Source: UBA12158 sp035562735
GTDB lineage: Bacteria > Patescibacteriota > Microgenomatia > UBA12405
NCBI GenBank assembly: GCA_035562735.1
Contig: DATMWB010000032.1
Coordinates: forward strand, 1-14,227
Length of the DNA stretch: 14,227 nt
Direction: 5' to 3'
Under the pieces are notes generated by a model. It did not search any database. It saw nothing but the letters and a program-made list of their open reading frames with translations, and had not been told where the DNA came from. Each line of letters starts with the position of its first letter. The stretch's first letter is position 1. Position numbers and translations under genes: made by a program. Shown here one piece after another: positions 1-6,737 of this stretch.

Positions 1-52
1 TCCTTTTCCTACATCTATTTTTTCTCTGTCATAATATAGGAGTCATTTATAT

Positions 53-1606
53 GTGATTTCTATGAAAAAGCTTCCTTTGAATTTGTTTATCTACTCTCCA
101 TTTTTAATAGTCTTAATAATCGCCATATATCAACGCCTCCAGATTCCTCTTGTTCCCTACAGTATTATGGATGGCTATTACACCGCCACCGTAAAATTTT
201 TTCAGGGGATTGGTTTACATTGTGGTAACCGTCTTCCTCCCTATCCTCTTATTATATTTTTGATTGTCTATTTTACCCAGTCCCTTTCAGCCATTGTATA
301 TTTTCAAGTAATTTCGGGTGTCTTTTCTTCATTGTTTTTAACTTATCTATTTTACCAAGTCACGTCAATCTCTAAAGCACAACTATCTTGGATTCGGTAT
401 GTTCTAACCCTACTAATATTTTTTACCTTTACCCTGTCTGCACCAAAAATAGAACTTGAATATTTTCTCCGTCCAGAAATTGTATCGCAGTTTTTTTTAA
501 TACTTCAAATATATTTTTTCTATAAAATTATCACAAGCAAAAAACTTAATTATTATTTTGGAATATTTAACTTCCTTACATTTTTTACACCTTATTTCCA
601 AGACAAATTTTTTGGAATCTCCATCTTGAATATTATTATTGCCTTTATCTTAATTTATCGCCAAAAAGAAAAAAAAGTAATTTACTTGATGAAATATCTT
701 TGTGTTCCTTTAGCAGTATTTATCCCTATCTATTTTAGTTTTCAGTGGTTTACTTCTACAAAATCAAATAATCCTGCCCTTGACCGTGGGTTATGGGGTT
801 ATTCATCGCTGTTTTGGTTAAACCAGAACTCAATTATCAAAACCATGAACAAGGATTACAACGACCCCACCTTTACACGTTACTCAAAAGACACCCTCCG
901 TCTCTATTTAGATTTCTATCAAACTATTAAGGGTTACTATCATGATGCTTTTATCGATATTACAAGTTTAGATAAAATAAACTATCAATTGTCATCTATA
1001 TTTAACTTTCAAACATATTATCAACAGGGGACCAATGAATCTCTAAATTTTAGAAAATACTACCTTTTTCGTTCTTTTATCAACTATCCCATCGACTACT
1101 TGAATCGATATTATAAACAAATCAAAAGCCTATATTTTCCCTATGTCTCAAATGTTTTTCTTCCAAACGAAAATATTCACTATGGTATTGGTTATCGCGA
1201 TGTTGAAAAGAATTTCATCACAGACACAAAAAATCTAGATATCGCAATACCCTTTATCAGTAATTACTATCATCAGATAAAATCTATACCTACCTCTTAC
1301 TATGTAGTTTTTCCCAGTAGGGCACTAAATAAATTATATTTTTTCTTCAACTTTTTGTACACACCTATACTAACAATGTTCATTATCACTTTTCTTACCG
1401 AGATTAAATCAAAGTCATATAAAGATATAGGATTAATTGCCCTATATTCTGCCCTACAAGGATTTTTAATGCTTTCTTTCACCAGCTTTATTTATCTAAA
1501 CTTTGATAGGTATACTGCCGAAGTCTACCCCGCTCTCTTGTTTAGCTTATTAACAATGATTTTCTATCTATTGTTAAAATTCAAGTACGCCTTTTTCAAC
1601 CACTAG
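53..1606 (+). CDS. Polytopic membrane protein, possibly GT-C-fold glycosyltransferase
   Basis: A 517-residue, very hydrophobic protein. I see roughly ten membrane segments: one near residues 9-27, a cluster from about 62 to 230, and a last group from about 420 to 512. Between them lies a Tyr- and Asn-rich region of nearly 190 residues (about 232-420) that is probably extracytoplasmic. An aspartate at residue 40 in the first outer loop, followed by NRLPPYP near 59-65, recalls the layout of GT-C lipid-linked sugar transferases (PMT/ArnT-like). No family signature is decisive, so the function is open. The start chosen is GTG at 53, because AGGAG at 38-42 lies 10 bases upstream. An ATG at 62 (MKKLPLN) is the alternative. 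The gene converges on the lipoprotein gene, with only 11 bases between the stops. The upstream 52 bases show no gene. Confidence 0.6.
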   Translation: MISMKKLPLNLFIYSPFLIVLIIAIYQRLQIPLVPYSIMDGYYTATVKFFQGIGLHCGNRLPPYPLIIFLIVYFTQSLSAIVYFQVISGVFSSLFLTYLFYQVTSISKAQLSWIRYVLTLLIFFTFTLSAPKIELEYFLRPEIVSQFFLILQIYFFYKIITSKKLNYYFGIFNFLTFFTPYFQDKFFGISILNIIIAFILIYRQKEKKVIYLMKYLCVPLAVFIPIYFSFQWFTSTKSNNPALDRGLWGYSSLFWLNQNSIIKTMNKDYNDPTFTRYSKDTLRLYLDFYQTIKGYYHDAFIDITSLDKINYQLSSIFNFQTYYQQGTNESLNFRKYYLFRSFINYPIDYLNRYYKQIKSLYFPYVSNVFLPNENIHYGIGYRDVEKNFITDTKNLDIAIPFISNYYHQIKSIPTSYYVVFPSRALNKLYFFFNFLYTPILTMFIITFLTEIKSKSYKDIGLIALYSALQGFLMLSFTSFIYLNFDRYTAEVYPALLFSLLTMIFYLLLKFKYAFFNH

Positions 1607-1617
1607 ATTTATTCTCT

Positions 1618-2223
1618 TTATTCCTGAGGAGCCAGTTTTTGTAGCTCTTCCATGTCCATATTTTGTAAACCCTTCATCATTTCTGAAAAATCAACAAAAT
1701 TTATATCAGTAGGAACTGCCAGATCACTTTCGCTCAAAGTCGCAGGAATACATTTATAGTCAAATTTTTCATTGATGTTTGATACCGCTTGTCCCTCACC
1801 TTCCATTGCTTTTTGATCTGTCGTTGCTGTCTCTCCACTATTTTCCATTTCCTCAAGTTTCATTTTCATACCACTATCTTTTATTTTGTCATTCCAAGAA
1901 TAAAAATATACTCCATCACTGACAGAATAGATCTTACTAACGCCATCTTCAGTTGTCATTTCTGTTACTTGTTTAAATTTTTTACCATTTACCACTATTT
2001 CACTTTTGGTAACCACTTCATCTTCGTCTTTTACTTCAAAGGTACATTTTTGGGCACTTCCAAGTGCAAACAAATCTTTTAACGATTTCATCTCAGTTTT
2101 ACCGGTTTCTTGGGCATTTTTTGTATCTACATTATTAGTCGTACCATTTTCATTTTTTGTCGGGCCACAGGCAGACAAAGTCAACGACGCAATTAAAAGA
2201 ATTACTGGGAAAAATTTTTTCAT
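1618..2223 (-). CDS. Predicted lipoprotein of unknown function
   Basis: A 201-residue secreted protein with a classic lipoprotein signal: MKK, a hydrophobic stretch, and lipobox LSAC with the lipidated Cys at residue 19. A low-complexity Asn/Thr-rich linker (about 21-46) leads to a folded region of about 47-200. Cys60 and Cys158 are the only other cysteines and could form a disulfide. The alternating beta-like pattern around 60-115 (strands ending KIYSVSDGVYFYSW) resembles periplasmic or outer-face beta-sandwich lipoproteins of the LolA/LppX/DUF4412 kind, but I cannot assign a family. The protein should sit on the outer face of the cytoplasmic membrane. The ATG at 2223 has no Shine-Dalgarno sequence. 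Candidate -10 boxes lie at 2253-2258 (TAAAAT preceded by TGT) and 2238-2243 (TAATAT), both read on the minus strand. Confidence 0.75.
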   Translation of the reverse strand: MKKFFPVILLIASLTLSACGPTKNENGTTNNVDTKNAQETGKTEMKSLKDLFALGSAQKCTFEVKDEDEVVTKSEIVVNGKKFKQVTEMTTEDGVSKIYSVSDGVYFYSWNDKIKDSGMKMKLEEMENSGETATTDQKAMEGEGQAVSNINEKFDYKCIPATLSESDLAVPTDINFVDFSEMMKGLQNMDMEELQKLAPQE

Positions 2224-2252
2224 TTTAAAAATAAAAAATATTAACTATTTGG

Positions 2253-2294
2253 ATTTTAACACGTCTTGACATTCGGGTTTTATTCGTGTTAAAT
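2253..2294. promoter_or_regulatory. Divergent promoter region with a 9-bp inverted repeat
   Basis: On the plus strand TTGACA (2266-2271), a 17-base spacer and TTAAAT (2289-2294) form a near-consensus promoter that would start transcription at or next to the ATG at 2300. On the minus strand an extended -10 (TGTTAAAAT, 2261 down to 2253) serves the lipoprotein gene. The two -10 regions are the arms of a perfect inverted repeat: TTTAACACG at 2255-2263 and CGTGTTAAA at 2285-2293, separated by 21 bases that contain the plus-strand -35. The promoter calls rest on sequence match only. Confidence 0.6.
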
Positions 2295-2299
2295 TAATT

Positions 2300-2410
2300 A
2301 TGCACTCTATTTGGCGCTATTGGACAAAAATTTTACTTATTTTGGGAATACTCTGTGGATATCTACTCATAAGATACTTAATTTATATTTGTGACAAACT
2401 GACTCTCTAA
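2300..2410 (+). CDS. Small single-helix membrane protein, 36 residues
   Basis: An ATG-to-TAA frame encodes 36 residues. A short polar start (MHSIWRYWTK) is followed by a hydrophobic helix of about residues 11-31, then a short tail ending KLTL. One Cys lies in the helix and one just after it. The start lies five bases after the TTAAAT -10 of a strong predicted promoter, so the mRNA would be leaderless and there is no ribosome binding site. The good promoter and single clean membrane helix argue for a real gene. The small size means chance cannot be excluded, and I recognise no family. It lies 38 bases before the next gene, which has its own -10 candidate. Confidence 0.45.
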   Translation: MHSIWRYWTKILLILGILCGYLLIRYLIYICDKLTL

Positions 2411-2432
2411 TATCTCGACTTTTTTTCATTGA

Positions 2433-2438
2433 TATACT
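2433..2438 (+). promoter_or_regulatory. Candidate -10 box (TATACT)
   Basis: TATACT ends 10 bases before the ATG at 2449. No good -35 is visible. Its placement matches the short-leader pattern of the other plus-strand genes. Confidence 0.35.
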
Positions 2439-2448
2439 GAAGATATCA

Positions 2449-3624
2449 ATGTCCTTATTTCAAAAGACTCCAAAGATTATCAAGATCTCTTACTTTGTTT
2501 TTGTAAACATCTTTGCTGCCATAGGTCTAATGTTTGTCGGTGTTTTTTTTGCCATCAGATTAAAAATAACCAATGTCTCTGGCAATATTGATAATCTAAG
2601 TCAACAATTTCAAACCCAAGAAGATTCCTTTAAAGTCCAGGGTGTTTCAAGTACAAATAGCGAAGTGCTAAACCTTGATAGTCAAATTGAAAACCTAACC
2701 AAAAGTCGTGAATTAAAAGTAAACAACCTCTGTTCTCTAAGTGAACTAAGTTTTATCGCTCCCTTAAATGTAAAAAAAATAATAAACGTTTATAACCAAA
2801 ATAACTCTGATGATGTTGTTTCAAAAATGATTTTTGCCGTTGTCACCCATCTAGATAATCAAGAGGAGTTCAACCAAAACATTAAAAAATGTATTCAAGA
2901 TTTTAATCCAGAAAAGATAAATATCGATACCATAAGCTCAGAGATACAATTTATAAACAGTCAAAATATCTTTGACTGGCCAAACAAAAAAGAGTGGTCC
3001 GATGTTTCTGCTTCTATTCTCAAAGACAAAGATATTATCAATAAAGCAGCATCAATAGCCAAAATCGAACCCCGCCTTATCGTTTCCAATTTAATGGTTG
3101 AACAACTTCGCCTTTTTTATTCCCAACGAGAACTCTATCAAAAATATTTCGAACCACTCAAAATACTCGCAAATTCAAATAAAATATCCCTTGGGGTCAT
3201 GTCCATAAAAGAAGAAACCGCTATTAACATTGAAAGGCACCTCAAAGACAGTAGTTCACCCTACTATTTAGGACCAGAGTTTGAACATCTCCTCGATTAT
3301 CCAATCGATACTAATATTCCTAAGACTCGTTACGAGAGACTTACTGATTTTGGTCATTATTACAATTATCTTTATGGGGCTCTTTACCTAAAACAGATTA
3401 TGACCCAATGGGAAAAAGCTGGTTTTAGCATATCCCATCGTCCCGAAATAGTCGGTACTCTTTTTAATGTTGGTTTCCCTCAGTCAAAACCAAATTCCAA
3501 CCCCCAAGTTGGAGGCTCAACTGTAAAAATAGACAAGACCGACTATACCTTTGGCCGCCTTGCTTACGAATTTTACTTTTCTGGCGAAATGTCAGATATT
3601 TTTCCCTATACTTGGGAAAAATAA
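2449..3624 (+). CDS. Membrane-anchored lysozyme/lytic-transglycosylase-like protein
   Basis: A 391-residue protein with a short basic N-terminus and one membrane helix (about 12-36). It should present a long extracytoplasmic part. Residues 40-190 are Asn/Ser/Gln-rich, with a coiled-coil-like stretch near 45-90 and cysteines at 95 and 148. The C-terminal domain (about 195-388) follows the order of motifs in goose-lysozyme and transglycosylase folds. A helix LIVSNLMVEQ puts Glu218 in the position of the catalytic acid. SLGVMSIKEETA (247-258) matches the G-x-MQ-I-x-P-x-TA region. TLFNVGFP (337-344) takes the place of the YNAG motif. This points to peptidoglycan cleavage or remodelling, but the match is from motif order and remote, so a structural rather than enzymatic role is possible. 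The gene has its own promoter candidate and ends 23 bases before the next start. Confidence 0.55.
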   Translation: MSLFQKTPKIIKISYFVFVNIFAAIGLMFVGVFFAIRLKITNVSGNIDNLSQQFQTQEDSFKVQGVSSTNSEVLNLDSQIENLTKSRELKVNNLCSLSELSFIAPLNVKKIINVYNQNNSDDVVSKMIFAVVTHLDNQEEFNQNIKKCIQDFNPEKINIDTISSEIQFINSQNIFDWPNKKEWSDVSASILKDKDIINKAASIAKIEPRLIVSNLMVEQLRLFYSQRELYQKYFEPLKILANSNKISLGVMSIKEETAINIERHLKDSSSPYYLGPEFEHLLDYPIDTNIPKTRYERLTDFGHYYNYLYGALYLKQIMTQWEKAGFSISHRPEIVGTLFNVGFPQSKPNSNPQVGGSTVKIDKTDYTFGRLAYEFYFSGEMSDIFPYTWEK

Positions 3625-3636
3625 TGCGTATTATTG

Positions 3637-3642
3637 TATAAT
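3637..3642 (+). promoter_or_regulatory. Consensus -10 box (TATAAT) for bpsA-speD
   Basis: A perfect TATAAT ends five bases before the ATG at 3648, so transcription should begin at or beside the start codon. A weak -35 (TTGGGA, 3612-3617) lies 19 bases upstream inside the previous gene's end. Confidence 0.55.
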
Positions 3643-3647
3643 TACTT

Positions 3648-4901
3648 ATGGATCTCACAATTCGTCAACTTGATTTACATAAATTTCTTTTTCATCTTTC
3701 AAAACAAACCAAGATTTCTACTCGTAAGTTAATTCGTCTCACAGGTCTTCCCGAGAATTTTTTATATTCTCTTCTGAAAAAGCATTCTCATATACTCAAC
3801 CCTCCTTCACGTTATTTAGTTGTCAAATCAGATCTTCGATCAACAATTTTAAAAGAAGCCAAAGATAAAATTAATTCAATTCAAAAAATCAACAAAGATT
3901 ACCTAGTCGAAAATATCAAAGCTGCTACCTCTCTTCGAAAAGCACCCGACCGCTCACTTGATCAGTTTTATGCCACCCCCACCACCACCTACCGTCGTGC
4001 CAAATTAATGGCTATGATGGGGGATATCTACGAGCGTCGACTGGCATTTTTAGGTGACGACGATTTAACTTCAATTGCCTGTGCCCTGACTCGTCAAGCA
4101 AAATCAGTTACCGTTTTTGAAATTGATGATCGTCTTATTGAATTGATTAGAAGTGTCTCAGACAAACTAAAATTAAATATTACTGTCATTAAACAAGACC
4201 TTTTAAAGCCCTTAGATAAGAAATACAAAGCTTCATTTGACACTGTTTTTACCGATCCTCCCTATACCCCAAATGGAATATCTCTTTTTATAAACAGTGC
4301 CGTTTTTCTTTTAACTCCTGACTATACTTCCCGATTATACCTATGTTATGGCAACAGTGATCGAGCTCGTGAAAGAGAAGTGGTTATTCAAAAAATTATC
4401 TCTGATTTTGGCCTTCTAACTCATAAAAAATATTTTCAATTTAATCACTATATTGGTGCTCAAAGCATTGGCTCGCAATCATCACTTTATTTACTTGATT
4501 GGACTCCAAAAACAAAAAATATTTCCCAAAATTTTGACAAAATTTATACCTATGAAAAAAATATCATGAACCCAGACTTTCCCTTTTATAATCATTGGGA
4601 AATCGAGTTGACTGTCCTAACCTCTCAAACTATTGATGAAAATTATGTCGATAAATTAGTAGATAAAATAGTTGGTGAACTAAAACTAAATGTTGTTTCC
4701 ACCTCAAAACATCTTTTTTCAAAGTATAATGGTCTTACAAAAGTTTACATACTCTCTCAATCTCATCTTGTTGTTCATACTTGGCCAGAAGCTTCATCAA
4801 TCCATTTTGATTTAATGACTTGTAGTTCAAAGGTCAACTCGACCGATGTCAAAGCAGTATTCTCATCATTACCATCAACTAATCAGCCTATCTTCCGGTA
4901 A
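3648..4901 (+). CDS. bpsA-speD: Fusion of branched-chain polyamine synthase (BpsA) and AdoMet decarboxylase (SpeD)
   Basis: A 417-residue two-enzyme fusion. Residues 1-60 form a winged-helix-like N-domain as in BpsA (DUF43). Residues 105-290 carry the BpsA aminopropyltransferase core: FYATPTTTYRRA (107-118), GDDDLTS (136-142) containing the catalytic GDDD, an acidic strand VFEIDDR, and DPPYT (203-207). Residues about 315-417 are a SpeD-type pyruvoyl S-adenosylmethionine decarboxylase. Ser372, in QSH, would be the self-cleavage serine, His377 the processing histidine, followed by TWPE, and Cys392 the catalytic cysteine. Their spacing equals Ser63/His68/Cys83 of the Thermotoga enzyme. SpeD makes decarboxylated AdoMet, the aminopropyl donor that BpsA uses to branch spermidine, so the fusion joins consecutive steps. 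Two oddities stand out: the residue before the serine is Gln371 instead of the usual Glu, and the SpeD tail is short. No spermidine synthase is present in this window. Confidence 0.85.
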   Translation: MDLTIRQLDLHKFLFHLSKQTKISTRKLIRLTGLPENFLYSLLKKHSHILNPPSRYLVVKSDLRSTILKEAKDKINSIQKINKDYLVENIKAATSLRKAPDRSLDQFYATPTTTYRRAKLMAMMGDIYERRLAFLGDDDLTSIACALTRQAKSVTVFEIDDRLIELIRSVSDKLKLNITVIKQDLLKPLDKKYKASFDTVFTDPPYTPNGISLFINSAVFLLTPDYTSRLYLCYGNSDRAREREVVIQKIISDFGLLTHKKYFQFNHYIGAQSIGSQSSLYLLDWTPKTKNISQNFDKIYTYEKNIMNPDFPFYNHWEIELTVLTSQTIDENYVDKLVDKIVGELKLNVVSTSKHLFSKYNGLTKVYILSQSHLVVHTWPEASSIHFDLMTCSSKVNSTDVKAVFSSLPSTNQPIFR

Positions 4902-4902
4902 A

Positions 4903-4937
4903 TTGACCCTAGTATTTTTTGACCAATGTAATAAAAT
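4903..4937 (+). promoter_or_regulatory. Candidate promoter of the ABC exporter gene
   Basis: TTGACC at 4903-4908 is followed 18 bases later by TGTAAT (4927-4932), overlapping TAAAAT (4932-4937). The ATG at 4947 follows within 9-14 bases and no Shine-Dalgarno sequence is seen. The exact -10 is ambiguous. Confidence 0.45.
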
Positions 4938-4946
4938 TAAATCCTC

Positions 4947-6704
4947 ATGAAATCTTTACGGCATTTTTATCGCTTCTTAGGTAAATACAAGGGGACCTTA
5001 ATCATGTTTTTATTAATCGGAGCTTTTGCAACTTTTACTGAAAGTATCCGACCATATTGGTTGAAAATGATTTTAGAATCAGCTCAGCAAGGTCAAGACA
5101 CCAATATTATTATTTTCTTATTCTTATTTGGTTTTTCCACTATCGGGGGAAATTGGATTTCTTCTCTATCATACTATCTTGGTGATCTTGTGATAATTCC
5201 AGCTGCCAAAGAGATCAGAGAAAGCATTTTTCAAAAAATTTTAGAACTAGATTTCGCCTATCATGTCAATAAAAGCACTGGATCTTTAATTAGTGCCTTT
5301 CGTCGTGGAGACGGCGCTGTTTTTACTATTTTTAACAGTATTCATCGTGATCTCTTTGGAGTTTTTATTTCTCTAACAGTTACTCTCGTTTTTTTATTTC
5401 GTGCCGATCCGACAATGGCCTTAATTTTATCGATACTTTTTTGTATAAACCTTGGACTTATTTTATGGTTGATAAAGAAGAATCTTGTTTATCGAGTCGA
5501 TTTTAACAATTCTGATGATCATATTTCAGGTATCATCACCGACTCTTTAATAAACTACGAAACAGTCAAATTTTTTGCCGCTGAAGAAAAAGAAGCCAAA
5601 CGACTAAATCACGCCTTTGTTGACTGGATGAAAAAGCTCTGGGATTTTGCCAACTCATTCAGATTTATTGAGATTATTATTGGTACTACCTCTGGTATAG
5701 GAATGCTTTTTATTCTCTGGCTGGCTATAAAAAAATTAAATAATGGTTTTTCTCTTGGCGATTTAGTTATGGTTTCTGGATTCATTACAGGTTTTTATTA
5801 CCAATTTTTCAATCTCTTTTTTCGTATTCGCGACATTGCCAAGAATATGACCGATCTCAATAAGTATTTTGGAATTCTTGATAATTCAACCCAAGTTCCT
5901 GACCCAGTCAACCCAAAAACATTAACCAGGCCAAAAGGAAGTCTAGTTTTTAAAAATATTTCATTTGCCTATCCAGGCAACAGTGATCATGTTCTTGATG
6001 ACATAAATCTTGAAATAAAAGCTGGTGAAAAATTCGCCTTTGTTGGTCGTTCAGGAGCTGGAAAAACCACTCTTATTAAGTTACTACTCCGTTTTTATGA
6101 TGCTTCATCGGGGATTATTCTCTTTGACGGGATTGACATTCGTCATTTTACAAAGTCATATCTTCGTAGTCTCATGGCTGTTGTTCCCCAAGAACCAATC
6201 ATGTTTAACAACACTATTAGATTTAATTTAAGCTATGGATACAAAAAAGCCTCTCTTAAAGAATTAAAACGAGCTGCTTCCGATGCCAACATTTTAGATT
6301 TTATAGAAAGTTTACCTAAAAAATGGAGGACTGAAGTTGGGGAAAGAGGCATCAAATTAAGTGGTGGACAAAAACAAAGGTTAGCAATCGCCAGAGCTCT
6401 TCTTGTTAATCCAAAAATACTAATTTTTGATGAGGCTACTAGTAATCTAGATTCTGAGTCAGAACGAAAGATACAATCAGCATTAAAAATTGCTTCAAAC
6501 AATCGGACAGTAATTATTATCGCCCATCGCTTTTCTACTATCAGAAATGCCGACAAGATAGTTGTTTTAAGTAATGGAACCATTTCAGAAATAGGTAAAC
6601 ATCAAGAGTTAATCAATAAAGGGGGTCTCTACAAAATGCTTTGGACTCTCCAATCAAAAGGCAAGCTCCTCAATGAGACTGAAAATTTATTGGAAAAACG
6701 ATAA
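4947..6704 (+). CDS. ABC exporter half-transporter (membrane and ATPase domains fused)
   Basis: A 585-residue protein with the type IV exporter layout. Residues 1-310 hold about six membrane helices. Residues 330-575 form the nucleotide-binding domain, with Walker A GRSGAGKT near 367, a Q-loop in VPQEP, signature LSGGQKQR near 471, Walker B ILIFDEATSNLD near 491 and H-loop IIAHR near 525. All catalytic motifs are intact, so an active homodimer in the cytoplasmic membrane is expected. The NYETVKFFAAEEKE stretch and the ERGIKLSGGQKQR context resemble the Atm1/HMT1/MsbA-related branch. The substrate cannot be read from the sequence; lipid, peptide, drug or thiol-metal conjugate are all possible. 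The gene stands alone between two genes that have their own promoter candidates. Confidence 0.9.
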   Translation: MKSLRHFYRFLGKYKGTLIMFLLIGAFATFTESIRPYWLKMILESAQQGQDTNIIIFLFLFGFSTIGGNWISSLSYYLGDLVIIPAAKEIRESIFQKILELDFAYHVNKSTGSLISAFRRGDGAVFTIFNSIHRDLFGVFISLTVTLVFLFRADPTMALILSILFCINLGLILWLIKKNLVYRVDFNNSDDHISGIITDSLINYETVKFFAAEEKEAKRLNHAFVDWMKKLWDFANSFRFIEIIIGTTSGIGMLFILWLAIKKLNNGFSLGDLVMVSGFITGFYYQFFNLFFRIRDIAKNMTDLNKYFGILDNSTQVPDPVNPKTLTRPKGSLVFKNISFAYPGNSDHVLDDINLEIKAGEKFAFVGRSGAGKTTLIKLLLRFYDASSGIILFDGIDIRHFTKSYLRSLMAVVPQEPIMFNNTIRFNLSYGYKKASLKELKRAASDANILDFIESLPKKWRTEVGERGIKLSGGQKQRLAIARALLVNPKILIFDEATSNLDSESERKIQSALKIASNNRTVIIIAHRFSTIRNADKIVVLSNGTISEIGKHQELINKGGLYKMLWTLQSKGKLLNETENLLEKR

Positions 6705-6722
6705 TTTTTAGCCGTGCCTTCG

Positions 6723-6731
6723 TGATAAAAT
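6723..6731 (+). promoter_or_regulatory. Extended -10 promoter of valS
   Basis: TGATAAAAT fits an extended -10 (TGN followed by TAAAAT) and ends six bases before the ATG at 6738. No -35 is evident, as is common for extended -10 promoters. The transcript would be leaderless. Confidence 0.55.
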
Positions 6732-6737
6732 AACTTC

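Noticed and set aside
51..56. ATG at 51 as start of the first gene
   Set aside because: It is followed at once by TGA. The GTG at 53 in another frame, 10 bases after AGGAG, opens the long frame.
1607..1617. Bidirectional terminator between the first two genes
   Set aside because: Only 11 bases separate the stops and no stem with a T-run can be drawn there.
6233..6583. Minus-strand 116-residue frame inside the ABC exporter
   Set aside because: It lies opposite the conserved ATPase motifs, and its translation has no recognisable features; it is a shadow of the real gene.
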